Shown: positions 22,748-32,841 of the stretch, piece after piece
Numbering within the stretch: the stretch's first letter is position 1
How the letters are laid out: each line of letters starts with the position of its first letter
Assembly (NCBI RefSeq): GCF_004359215.1
Contig: NC_090610.1
Span: forward strand, 15,602,759-15,666,758
Source: Bremia lactucae
Lineage: Eukaryota > Oomycota > Peronosporomycetes > Peronosporales > Peronosporaceae
DNA length: 64,000 nucleotides
Direction of reading: 5' to 3'
Position numbers and translations under genes: made by a program
The notes under the pieces: generated by a model
Told to the model about the DNA's origin: nothing
What the model saw: the letters and a program-made list of their open reading frames with translations, nothing else
The model's database searches: none

Positions 22748-24506
22748 ATGGCGACTTACAAGTCTCTGCGCGTGGCCGTGAGGCCGCAAAGCTGGCAGCT
22801 GCACGTATCAGTGCAGCTATTGGCAATGAAAACGTTTCAGTAGACGCTAATGTGCCTACTGCGGGGGATATGTCACCTCTTGCTCCCACTAGAGGTGACT
22901 GGGGAATGTCATCTGTTGATGACATTACGGGTGACGGGAACAAGTCACTTGCTACATTAATTGTAGGTGACTGGTTTAACTCACCTGCATGGCCCGACTC
23001 AGTGGCGACTGAGAAGGCCGCCGGATCACCTAAGGGCCGAGCCCGTAACACCTTTCGGTTCTAATGTGACTGCCAAAGAGGTGATGACGAGGTTGTTAAA
23101 CTAGTCGGACCTTTTTGGTGGAGTCATCTGATGATGACTCCGTGGGCGATGATCACTCTGGTGACGTTAGTATGAGTCACCAGGAACTTAGTGGGCGCAA
23201 ACAAAAGAGTGGTGCTGGTCGTGCTAGTTCGCATAACCAGGAAAGGAGTAATTTCAGGGATCGCTCAAAGGGCCAAGTTAACGTTAACGTTAACATGATT
23301 CAATAGGAGAGGGACCGTGATACGTTGCTGCTCGCTCCTGAAGAGAGGCCTTGGTTGCCCTCGAAGGATTACCTAATTCGTTGGTCTTGTATGTATAACG
23401 ATCGATATCATATCCCGTTATTTGGTTCATCCAGGCTTCACAAGGTTGGTGAGGCTGAGAGTAAATTCTTCATCGATGCCTTTTCCGGCATCGGTGGTAC
23501 TCTTCTATGCGGGCAAAGGATGTCAAACTTTGTTCCAAGCTTGAATAGCCTTTGTATAGAACGTAGGCCGTGAGGTTTGGCTTGACAAATATAAAATGCT
23601 TTCCGCGAACGATTCGAGAAACGGACCGTAGTCGGTGCACGCTATAATTTGCACCGTTTGTCTCGAGAGGCAGAAATTTTCTTGCCTCTCGTGGGGGGAC
23701 TCATGCCAATGTTTTTTCAAGGGTGCAGGTCATGCCCCAAACGAAGCATATTCCATCAAATATCCTCATTGGAGGACGCTCATCGCTTACGAGATGCGTC
23801 AAGGATTTTGGAACCTCCAATCCTTTTACGAGCGTGAGAAGCGCTTGTTCTCCGATGGACCTTCTGTTGAGGAGGATGGGTCTCCTCGTACTGCAAGACA
23901 AGAACCGAAATATCCAACATGAGTTGGGAACGAGATTCCCAACTATCATGTGATGGTGAATACCCTCGCTAACGAACGAGATAACTCGTTCAAACCCCCT
24001 TTACCTCACTGCGGTTCGAGAAGCTTTCAACAAGAAAATACTTCTCACCACTCGAATCCGTCAAAAAATCTGGATGGGAGGAGAGATCGGGTTCGCTTCG
24101 TTTGACGAACACGATTCAACATCGTGATTTGAATTACTCGATTTATTATTTAAGGGAGGACATTGATCACGAGCGATCCCATCGCCGTGAATTAGCGGTG
24201 ACGGTCCATAATGTTTCTCATGAACAGTTGAGAAATTGAGCGGAGGTTGCGACTGATCAGTTGGCGAACGAAAGGACACATCAGTCGCTTCAAAACGAGC
24301 TGCTGACAGCTCGTCAAAAAATCTCTTCCTTGGAGGCAATAGTGGAACGTCTTGTTCAAAAGAGTCAGACCCTGTTCCGAGACAATAAGTCTTTGGCTCG
24401 GAACCATCAGGCTTTGGCGGATGCCCTGGACCGTTCCGGTGTAATCCGGAATTGGAAGAAGCCTCGTACTAATGGTACGGGCGGAGACGCCCAACATAAA
24501 GCGTAG
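22748..24506 (+). CDS. Antisense gene of family D, frameshifted
   Basis: It lies opposite to pol, about 140 bp inside the 3' LTR. The reading frame changes several times. The legible parts are an acidic N-terminal half (ISAAIGNENVSVDANVPTAG; ESSDDDSVGDDHSGDVSMSH), a middle section (LLAPEERPWLPSKDYLIRW), the motif NLHRLSREAE, and a C-terminal coiled-coil-like segment (LTARQKISSLEAIVERLVQK). It stops at 24506 opposite the pol motif HPTLYVGRLRPY. The middle section and the HRLSREA motif match the antisense gene of family A (47706-49201). No known family is recognised. The ATG at 22748 is not in the best-preserved frame, so the true start is uncertain. Confidence 0.55.
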
Positions 24507-25870
24507 GATGCGTACACATATTACGAGGCAGCCCGATCGTGTATGCATTGCCTTGGCGATGTAATACACGAAACGGACCGATATACATGGGCAGTAATTT
24601 ATTACTACCCACATTCGTCACTACGTGTTCTGGTAGTTTATTGTAGACAATAGGACTAGGTCATTTACACTGTATGAAAGTATGTTTGCATTTCCAATTT
24701 TGTCAGAGTTCCGTTTCTGTAAGTCGACCGCATCAGCGAATGAATCCTGTACGAAACGGACCACTGTTTCCCTAGCCAACAGGAAATCAGCTGCTGAATC
24801 GGTTTTATTTTTGTTTTCTGTGCGATCGGCTTGCACTGCGGAGGTATTATTTTCTTTATTAGTAAGAGCATTGTCGTTCTCATTAATAATATTGTTTTCG
24901 ACGCTGAGTCTTTCAGCATCGTTGTCAAAGTCAGTATTAGAATTATTGTAATTATTAAGTTTGTCCACTTCAATGTTAATTAAATCAACATTGTATCCTT
25001 CGCATTGACCTTAGTGCTAATGCGTGATAAACAAGAGCTAAAAAGTTTTTTGTTCGAGCGAGTCCCCCCCTTCTTGAATAAGAGTCACTTTTAAGCAAGG
25101 TGGGTAAACGTGGGTGGCGTAAGCCATTCACGAAAAACGGTGTATACTTTGTAGAAGCATGCACTGAATTGTTGATGGCAAATTTCATCATTGGCAAGAA
25201 CTCGCTCCAACTCTTAAAAGAGTGGACGTATCCGCGAAGTATCTCTTCGAGAATACGATATACCCGCTCCGTTTGCCCGTCTGTTCTAGAATGATCAGGA
25301 GTTGAGATTTTCAAGAGTGTTCCAACTGATTTGAACACAGTTTGCCACAGCTACACCGTGAATTTAGGGTCGATATGAGACCAGTTCGCGGGGTAGCAAT
25401 GGAGTCGAAATTTCGCGTCAACAAAGACACGAGCACAGCCTTTGGCTGTGATCGACTCCGGTACTGCAACAAGATGTACCATCTTGCTGAAACGATAAAA
25501 AAAGTAATAATACCATTGTTCTTATGTTCGTCGTCGGGAAATCCGAAGACGAAGTCCATGGATACAGACTACCAACACTCTACTGGAACAGGCAGAGGTT
25601 GTAATGGAGCATGAGATGGAGCGCTGGGCTTCACCCGTTGACCAACTTCGCACGCACGTATGTGCCTGCGGACGAATTAATACTGGCGTGGCCAGTAGAA
25701 GTCGCGACTTATCGTGAGATAGGTCTTCTTACGTCCACGATGACCACTTATTGGCACTCATACATGATGTCTAAACGCAAACCATTGTGGGTGAGGATAC
25801 GACACGACGTGTACCGCCTGTAATGACTGCGTAATACAGTAAACCACTGCGTGTTGAATATCGATCTGTT
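24507..25870 (-). pseudogene. Family D integrase and pol tail, broken
   Basis: The core is seen as MDFVFGFPDDEHKNNGIITF (near 25500-25559). It continues as DHSRTDGQTERVYRILEEIL with MMKFAINNSVHASTKYTPFF (25000-25340). The tail reads DLVLLSTINYQNT, then GPFRVLHRQGNAYTI and HPTLYVGRLRPYH near 24500-24620. An Asn/Asp/Glu-rich segment (24770-24970) interrupts the tail. Stops and frameshifts abolish function. Confidence 0.75.
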
Positions 25871-25939
25871 GAAGACCGATACAATTTCGACAATCCTTGT
25901 CAGGATTGTTATAAAGGATTTCTAAGGTAATCCATCAAC

Positions 25940-26389
25940 CCTTTAAGAGTCTTATCTTCTTGACAAGCTCTTTTAGCGTCGTCGAGTAATGTCGACGACG
26001 AAACACTTATTGTTGCAACAGTGGCCTTATGCTCACTGTTGATTTGCGCAGCCGGCTCAAAATCGGGCCGGCGCGCAAGGACATCAGCGACGACATTAAA
26101 TCGTCCTGGTTTTTACTCCACGGAGGATTTATACTCCGCAAAGAAAGACAACCATCTCGCCATTTTTTGCGAGAGATAAGGACTATTTACGGCCGTGCAT
26201 AAAGACGCATGGTCCGTTTATCCCATGAGCGGTCTATCTCCCAAGAGACAGGCCCTAAACTTAGCCAGTGCGTATTTCATGGCTAGAAGTTCCTTGTCAT
26301 GCGCTGGGTAGTTGCGTTCAGCTGATTGAAGTTAACGCGATTGATAACAAACAACGCGCTCTGCGCCGTCTGTGTCATATTGCTGTATT
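25940..26389 (-). pseudogene. Family D RNase H remnant
   Basis: Short motifs in order are YDTDGAERVVCYQSR, NYPAHDKELL, KYALAKF, YTDHASL, KMARWLSFFAEYK, and KPGRFNVVADVLARRPDFEP. They match the family A domain at 47150-47600. Frameshifts lie between the blocks. Confidence 0.7.
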
Positions 26390-26789
26390 AAATGTGGCGG
26401 ACGGAATAACGAAGTCAAAGCAGCAAGCAAGCTGGTGAAAAAGCACCCTGACTCCAAAATTTTGACGGAAATCTTACTGGCACTGTCCGAGCCTCCACTT
26501 TACACCAGTTTAAGAGAGCATACGACAGCTTCTGCAACCCAGACTGCATCGATGAAATTGACACAAGAACAGCGTGTGTAAGAGTTAAGAACATATTTCA
26601 TACCAAATTTTGTTCTGCACGTAAATGTTGTTCGTCTTGTCTTAATTTATTCGTGTCAGTTGCGAAATTGAAGCACAACAACGACGTAGTGTGGAGCGAG
26701 CACATATGTCGTTTCAACAAAAGCTGGGGCGTGTGATTAAGCAAAGAAAACATTACAAGACACGGTGTAACCCACCAGAAGGCGAGCCG
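26390..26789 (+). pseudogene. Possible host gene fragment (two exons), cut by an LTR
   Basis: An open frame ends at a good donor (GTAAGAG, about 26578). After a roughly 98-nt intron ending GTGTCAG, a second frame continues in phase to 26789, where a family A LTR begins. Joined, it includes SEPPLYTSLREHTTASATQT and a basic, helix-forming stretch (QRRSVERAHMSFQQKLGRV). I do not recognise the protein. It is not related to the Gypsy coding sequences here. It may also be a chance frame. Confidence 0.3.
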
Positions 26790-27230
26790 TGTAACGAGGC
26801 ACTGCCGACTTGTACTGCTTCAATCCAAGTCAACTTCGCCCTGCCTCAGTGCGAGTGGTACCTCACGTCACTTCATGTACACTAGTACGTGCAGAGAAAG
26901 ACTCTCTTTAAAACACTTGCTTTAAAGAGGGTTAAAAGATAACAGCATTTAATATAATTAAGTTCTTTTGTCTCTATCTATTTAATACTAACTTAATTAT
27001 ATACTAATAAAAAACATGTAATAAAGTCTTATCTCTCTCTCTCTTTGCGCGCGTCCAGCGGTGACAGAACCGCGGAAAATGTAGATATGACGGCCTATAT
27101 CTACCAATGGATAAGCTTTCCGAATATTACTATGTAAAGTTATATCTTCCAAATGTTATCTACCTTTTAGATACTATATTAATTTATAACCTTGAAGTGT
27201 TAGTTTCATGTAACGATACACCCCGTTACA
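26790..27230 (-). mobile_element. Family A LTR, probable solo (441 bp)
   Basis: On the minus strand it runs from TGTAACGGGGTGTATCGTTA to GGCAGTGCCTCGTTACA. No primer-binding site or gag follows, so it is probably solo. The flanking 5-mers are AGCCG and AGGGG (3 of 5 match), which is not a convincing target duplication. Confidence 0.8.
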
Positions 27231-28095
27231 AGGGGCAGAATAACTACAGTGCCAAACGGATTATTGCTAATAAATTCCAACTCGTTAAGCAGACTATCCG
27301 ATGGCTCTGCAAAGGTCCATAAGAGGGCTACAGTCATTACGACTGACGATCCAAGACCTGCGCCAATCGGCAATCCGACAAGATTTTACATGCAATCCAC
27401 CCTTATTTTATACAGCAAGCTCGAAAGTTAGCCGGCCCGTATAGATGCATGCAAGATTAACAATCCTACCCGCTTCGTCTCCGAATAAAGAGCGAAGCTC
27501 AGCTCAAGTATAGTAGCGCTCGCATTGAATCAGCGACTTCAGGCGCCTTTCCGTCCAGCGTTCTCTCATATGCCTTCCGACGAGGTTGGCACGTAGTGAA
27601 TCTCATTTTAGATTCTGTCCTCTACTCTCTTAGCTTGAACATTGCCTAGGCGCGTCGCAAGCTGTTTGCCATGCAAAGAAGTTATTTCTCTTCATGAAAC
27701 TGAAACAGTGGGTTCCGGATCGGAATGCAGGTCCACAGTAAGAAATGACATAAATTATAGCGTTGTTAGCGCCTTTGGTCGTCATTATAAGGCTTGCAGT
27801 CGTCACTTTAATGCGCAAATCGACAGCGCCGTTGCAACTGCGGTCATACACAGAACAAAGCGTGCTAATAAAAAAGCAGCAACTTTTCGGGCTGCCATGA
27901 TAGGTGGATTGGACAACGATGGTACACTGTGCCCAACTCTTTCGGCACGGTTTTTATAGTTTTTACGGCGCGGAGCTCAATTCGTGGTTGTATTTACGCT
28001 TCCTTTGTGTGTGTTGAAGTGACATTCACTCTAACTTTCCAAGCTAATCGTAACAATATGCCTTGTAGGCGTCGCAAGTGTCGAGCCGCACGAGG
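27231..28095 (+). other. Unassigned region upstream of the BED/hAT-like gene
   Basis: The first 200 bp are open in two frames that could continue the fragment at 26390-26789 across the LTR (segments RIIANKFQLVKQTIRWLCK or VITTDDPRPAPIGNPTRFYM). From about 27432 to 28095 I see no repeat and no recognisable gene. A 105-codon frame at 27642-27959 has no evident homology. Part of it must contain the promoter of the downstream gene. Confidence 0.4.
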
Positions 28096-31020
28096 ATGGA
28101 AAAGGAGCCCGCTGCGCAAGCACATAGTTGCATTATGAGTCAAGTGAAAGCATCGAACGTCGAGAGCCCTACGAAAGTGGCTGGTGTTGTGTCCACTGCC
28201 GAGCAAATCCAGGCTCTTCACATGACAACAAATGATGCGCTCCTTATTTTGTCAAGCGACACGGGTGGTGCGCTACGAGTTCCTGTAACTGGCGTTGGAC
28301 TGGACGTCGGTGAGTCGTGCTCGACTGTCGAGTCCAACAGTCCGCTTTATCAGGACGTCCAGGTTAAGAGCTTTGACGGGGAAAAAAAAAAATTGGGCAG
28401 ACCCAGTCACCCGGCCTGGCAGTACTTTATACGAGGCGAAAAGCGCAACCACTTTCATTACAATGCGTATTGCAGTTTCTGCCACGGCAATGGAGTGAAG
28501 TTTATGGCGGTGCGGGGAGTATCGGGCAACATGATTCGACACCTTCAAGAGTGCAAGTACTGCCCTGCTGACGTGGTAGCGCAACTTAAACTGGTTTGTG
28601 CTCGGAAGGATGCTGATAATTTTAGCAAGAGACACCTTATGTACACTCGAGGCGATAACGTGGTGGTGCAAGAAACTGCTTTGAAGAAGGCGCGACATTG
28701 TACAAATCGACATAATGAGTTGCCTTCTCGCGAGTCGAATTTTAAAGAACTAGGAATCAGTGCTGCTAAGACAAATGCTTTAACGAGCTTGCGGAATATC
28801 GACAATTTGATACCCAATGAGGCGCCATCACTATCTACTGAAACGGATGTGGAGCTTACGGTAGCCTCATCGTCATCAAGATCACTTAGTTCTGAGAGTT
28901 ACTCCTTTTCATCACCAAAAGTAAATACGCATGCCGATCAAAGACTCTGGAGCACCGCAGGGAAGCATGAGCATTTTTGTAACTTAAATCTCGACGATGC
29001 GCCTCAAGAAAGCCAATCGTTGAAGCGGGAGATTATTACCAACGAAATGAGCCGTCTCCTGTTTTCGTCAACGCTTTCAGCGAGCCTGCCGTGGGATTGG
29101 GCGTGGTCAGAGCCATCAGCATCTTTGTTTGGGAAATTGCATGCGAAAGTAGAATGTCCTAGTGCTAAGCTCCTGTCAACAATTGGAAACACATCACATG
29201 AAGAGCAGATTGTAAAGATGATCGATGAACAAGTCGGTGTTTCTCTGGCTGTGAGCTGGTGGGCGGCGAAATACCCGAGGACAAATTTTGTACTGCTTTC
29301 CCTCATAAATGCCCTTGGTGAAGCAACTTGCTGGGAAGTCTTTGATATGGGATTCGAAGACATCGGACCTGACGCTTTTGCCGTTACTATTAAACGCAAT
29401 TTATCGGACATGCTTAGACGAAAAATTCATGTGATTAATATTGTTACAAACACTGCATTTGCATACGCCGCTTCTCGACTTGCTGTCAATTCAACTGAGG
29501 GGACAAGTATAGCCATTCCAGTTCTACCATGCTTTACCCAAGTATTGCAGACGTTGCTAGGTGTCGTATTAACAGGATCCACCAGCTCGGCAAAAGCGAT
29601 TGGCGAATTGATCGAGCTTATTCAAACATTTTCAAATCCTAGCATGCTATACTTGCTGCGACGTGAGTGTGGTGATCCAAGCGCCGAGCTGCATGCACCT
29701 ACACAGCATCAGTGGCACTCCTTTATTGAAGCTATTGATTCCGTTCAGCAATATAAAGACATGATAAAGGTAATCTCTTTAAAGTTTATCCAAGCAACTT
29801 CCAATTTGAAAGTTTTGCCAGGGAGAGCTTCAGATAAGTCAATGTTTGCAAACTTATCAGAAAATATTGTGGGCGATGTGGCAGAGTCCGGGCATTCGGG
29901 ATCTGTTCTACTTATGGTTCAAAATGCAAAATTTTGGGATATGATAGCGGCGCTTAGTGAGCTAGTGTCGCCTATCAAGGAGACTTATAAAATAATGAGT
30001 GGCGGTCATATGTCCTCATTTCCGTTATCCGATATTTGCTATCAATTCGGGAGGATGCACCAGCAGTATAGAGATATCTTATCAGACTGGGAAGACACTG
30101 CGAATGGCGATCAGTTTGTCAAACAGCTACATTATTTGCTTCGGACGGTAAATGACACGTGGAAACTTTATGACGGATCCTTAATGGTACTTGGATATAC
30201 ATTTAATTACAACCTAAAGCTCCAACATTTTGCCCGCCATCACTCCTCCCTCCAGTGGCTCTCAGTTGGAATGTACGCAAAGCGTTGCTTCCGCAATTGG
30301 TTTTGCGAGGCATCGTCAATACGAAATCCATCGCGCCTGCTGGGCTTGAGTAATGAAGCTGTTGCTCAATTTATGGAGGATATTTTGGCATTCAAGGAAC
30401 ACAAGAATCCCTTTGATTTTGAGTCAACGAACGATTTTGAGAATCCAAAATTGTTTTATATGCTCATATCAGAGTCGCATCCGTTGATGCACATGTTTGG
30501 ATCCAGGCTATTTAGTTTTGTGACGAGCACTCCATATTTAGGCAGTGTGCTTTCGAATATGTGTTTTATCCCGTCTGCACCCTCGACAACTTGTCCCCAG
30601 CATACTTTGATGCCGCTGCTGAAAATGAAGCTTTTTTTTCAAACAGCACAGCGGCCTTTAAAGGACATGCTTAAATTTATAAATTTTAACAGGCCAATGG
30701 CATCCATGACTGCTGCTGATTTGCATCCGCAACATCTTAATTCAATGTCAGACGCTGATGTTGCGGGCGCACCGATTCTTCATTCAACTGGAGAACCAGA
30801 AATGGGGACAATTGATGTTGGTCAATTATGCAATAAATTCCAATGGGAGCTGTTAGCGAAAGAATGGAAAACACATTGGATTAAAGAGATTGAAATGAGC
30901 GAGCTGCTGCGTTACCCACCTGTTCAAGACACAAATCTCACGCTCGATCAGATTTTTAAGAAGGGGTTGCCATCCCGGCTGCAGCCTTTCGACCAAAATA
31001 ACAATTTTGTTGACGTTTAA
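28096..31020 (+). CDS. BED zinc-finger / hAT transposase-derived protein
   Basis: This single-exon, uninterrupted frame of 974 codons starts at the first in-frame ATG (MEKEPAAQ). A BED-type zinc finger has C126-x2-C129-x19-H149-x3-C153, and WQYF lies just upstream. The rest follows the hAT RNase H-like layout: an INIVTNTAFAY block where active hATs have a catalytic Asp (here Asn452), LPCFTQVLQTLL where the family has CxxH (here Gln), a QHQWHSF tryptophan box, a PIKETYKIM helix, and a C-terminal region (SESHPLMHMFGSRLF) in the dimerisation-domain position. Loss of catalytic residues with an intact frame suggests a domesticated DNA-binding protein rather than a mobile transposase. No terminal inverted repeats are seen. 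LTRs lie on both sides (26790-27230 and 31124-31575). The domain assignment is fair and the function is unknown. Confidence 0.75.
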   Translation: MEKEPAAQAHSCIMSQVKASNVESPTKVAGVVSTAEQIQALHMTTNDALLILSSDTGGALRVPVTGVGLDVGESCSTVESNSPLYQDVQVKSFDGEKKKLGRPSHPAWQYFIRGEKRNHFHYNAYCSFCHGNGVKFMAVRGVSGNMIRHLQECKYCPADVVAQLKLVCARKDADNFSKRHLMYTRGDNVVVQETALKKARHCTNRHNELPSRESNFKELGISAAKTNALTSLRNIDNLIPNEAPSLSTETDVELTVASSSSRSLSSESYSFSSPKVNTHADQRLWSTAGKHEHFCNLNLDDAPQESQSLKREIITNEMSRLLFSSTLSASLPWDWAWSEPSASLFGKLHAKVECPSAKLLSTIGNTSHEEQIVKMIDEQVGVSLAVSWWAAKYPRTNFVLLSLINALGEATCWEVFDMGFEDIGPDAFAVTIKRNLSDMLRRKIHVINIVTNTAFAYAASRLAVNSTEGTSIAIPVLPCFTQVLQTLLGVVLTGSTSSAKAIGELIELIQTFSNPSMLYLLRRECGDPSAELHAPTQHQWHSFIEAIDSVQQYKDMIKVISLKFIQATSNLKVLPGRASDKSMFANLSENIVGDVAESGHSGSVLLMVQNAKFWDMIAALSELVSPIKETYKIMSGGHMSSFPLSDICYQFGRMHQQYRDILSDWEDTANGDQFVKQLHYLLRTVNDTWKLYDGSLMVLGYTFNYNLKLQHFARHHSSLQWLSVGMYAKRCFRNWFCEASSIRNPSRLLGLSNEAVAQFMEDILAFKEHKNPFDFESTNDFENPKLFYMLISESHPLMHMFGSRLFSFVTSTPYLGSVLSNMCFIPSAPSTTCPQHTLMPLLKMKLFFQTAQRPLKDMLKFINFNRPMASMTAADLHPQHLNSMSDADVAGAPILHSTGEPEMGTIDVGQLCNKFQWELLAKEWKTHWIKEIEMSELLRYPPVQDTNLTLDQIFKKGLPSRLQPFDQNNNFVDV

Positions 31021-31066
31021 TAGCAATTCAAAGTTCTTGCAATGTTTGTCTTCAAATATTTCGGAA

Positions 31067-31087
31067 TGTAACGGGGAGTCCGTTACA
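31067..31087. repeat. Isolated LTR-terminus palindrome
   Basis: TGTAACGG-GGAGT-CCGTTACA is a 21-bp inverted repeat matching the terminal sequence of family A/D LTRs, but with no LTR body. It lies 46 bp after the stop of the BED/hAT-like gene. Confidence 0.6.
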
Positions 31088-31123
31088 TAAATATTAATTT
31101 TGTGAAATAACAAGCATTATTTT

Positions 31124-31575
31124 TGTAACGGGGTGTATCGTTACATGAAATTAACACTTAAAGGTTGTTAATTAATATATTATCTAAACGGTAGATAATA
31201 TTTGGAGGATATTACTTTATATAGTAATATTCAGAATTTTATCCATAAATAGGTATAGACCATTATATCTATTTATTCCGCAGACTAATCAGCTGTAGAG
31301 GTAATCAAAGAGAGTTACAGATAAGATAGAGATAAGAATTCAATTACATGTTTAGTATTAGTTTATAATTAAGTTAGCATTTACAAGATACAAAGAGAGA
31401 CACTTAATTATTTTAATACAGTTTTCATTTTACCCTCATTAAGCTAGTTACCTTGAAGAGAAGTCTTCCTCTGCACGTACTAGTGTACATGAAATATAGT
31501 AGGGCACCACTCGCAACTGAAGCAGTGCGAAGTGGGCTTGTACTGAAGCAGTACAAGTCGTAGTGCCCCGTTACA
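31124..31575 (+). mobile_element. Family A solo LTR with target-site duplication
   Basis: It runs from TGTAACGGGGTGTATCGTTA to TAGTGCCCCGTTACA (452 bp). Both flanks read ATTTT (31119-31123 and 31576-31580), a perfect 5-bp target duplication. No primer-binding site follows, so this is a solo LTR left by recombination between the two LTRs of one insertion. Confidence 0.9.
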
Positions 31576-32435
31576 ATTTTTTACAAGAGGAAATCAATAA
31601 CGAAGTACAAAATAATTATCTTCTATTAATTTTGACTTAATAATTCCGATATTACCGAATTTGGTAATATTGACGCGATAAGAGGTTGATTCAAGCTTAT
31701 ATTAACCGCGAGTGAACTTGAATGGAGAGCGATCGCACGAACGAGTCGGTCGTGGGCGGGCCAGCCGTTGACGCCATGCTTTACACTCGGGGAATATTTG
31801 AACAGCATGCGGCTATAGCCGAGTTCATACAACACGAATTTGGCGGGGCCCGAGAGAAAGTAGCCTTGCTTCCCCAGCAAGGCTCTTGAATGGAGAGCGA
31901 TCGAACGAACGAGTTCGGTCGTAGGCGGGCCAGCCGTTGACGCCATGCTTTACACTCGGGGAATATATGAACAGCATGCGGTTAAAGCCGAGTTCATACA
32001 ACACGAATTTGGCAGGGCCCGAGAGAAAGTAGCCTTGCTTCCCCAGCAAGGCTCTCTACACGCGGGGATGTTGAGAAAACAGGGTGCTCAACAATTGGAA
32101 CTGTTGAGACAGCAGCATGTTAATGCTGCTAATGGACCGACGCTTCCACGTCGACCCGAACGCTTTTAGATAGAAATCTCTAAGTTTAAGGCAGTCTAAG
32201 GCGACTCATTTTTGAGATGGTTTGTCGAGTTAGATGACGCCATTGAAGCTCGCCGTATCAGTGATGATGCGACGAAAGTGAAATTTGGCATGTCCAACTT
32301 AGCCGGACGTGCCAAATCTTGGGCCTTAGGGCTCAAGATTCACGATTCGTTAGGCTTTGGGTCGTAGGAGGTCTTTAAGACCTGGCTCAGACAAACATTT
32401 AAGCCGCCACGTACCGAATTCAGAAATCGAGCTGT
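31576..32435 (+). mobile_element. Family E gag remnant
   Basis: Gag starts at MESDRTNESVVGGPAVDAML, includes AEFIQHEFGGAREKVALLPQ (related to family A gag), and ends near NLAGRAKSWALGLKIHD and a KTWLRQTFKPP stretch before the family C LTR. Stops and shifts break it. A 168-bp tandem duplication lies inside. Confidence 0.7.
31721..32056 (+). repeat. 168-bp tandem duplication in gag
   Basis: Two adjacent units (31721-31888 and 31889-32056) are nearly identical and begin AATGGAGAGCGATCG. Each carries the gag start codon and first 55 residues, and the first ends in a stop. The unit is a multiple of three, but the second carries a one-base insertion. Confidence 0.8.
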
Positions 32436-32726
32436 GACAGGGTCACACAGCAACTCACAGAGGAAGTTCTACTAAACTGTTATATATTGAGATCTTTTAG
32501 CAGTCGAACCACAATAATAAATCAGGCTACTAAATGCTACTAATTTAGTACAACTATATATCAATACTCCGTACTTGAGGTGCCGACACGTGTCATTCGT
32601 ACCTATCTGAGTCATAATGATAACCCAGCTTTATTCCCTGATGTACTGATGCACATCCCGATTATATGACATATTCAAAATATCCTTAGTGTGTCAGTAC
32701 ACCAGTCGCATGTGACCCCGTTACAC
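32436..32726 (-). mobile_element. Family C 3' LTR (291 bp)
   Basis: On the minus strand it starts TGTAACGGGGTCACATGCGA after a purine tract (GGGTGTGGGAGGG) and ends GTGTGACCCTGTCACA. It is the 3' LTR of the element to its right. Its ends carry a variant of the shared TGTAACGGGG terminus. Confidence 0.75.
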
Positions 32727-32841
32727 CCTCCCACACCCAAATAGGAAACACTGTTTGCTGGGAGGGGGAACCCGAAGGGAAGTGACACAACGAGTCTGCC
32801 ACGTTGGCACCCATACACGCAGAACCACCGCAGCGACCACA

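Larger units (their letters stand above)
22561..26389 (-). mobile_element. Family D Gypsy element, 5'-truncated
   Basis: This is a minus-strand element. From high to low coordinates it has RNase H, integrase, a pol C-terminal tail, an antisense gene and 45 bp of 3' LTR (22561-22605, containing TGTAACGGGACACCCCGTTTCA, an imperfect form of the terminal hairpin). RT, protease and gag are absent. The upstream end merges near 26389 into unrelated sequence. No chromodomain could be recognised. Confidence 0.75.

Noticed and set aside
31067..31575. TGTAACGG...CCGTTACA termini as a MITE or DNA transposon
   Set aside because: Full-length copies have primer-binding site, gag-pol, polypurine tract and 5-bp duplications, so these are LTRs whose ends happen to be inverted repeats.
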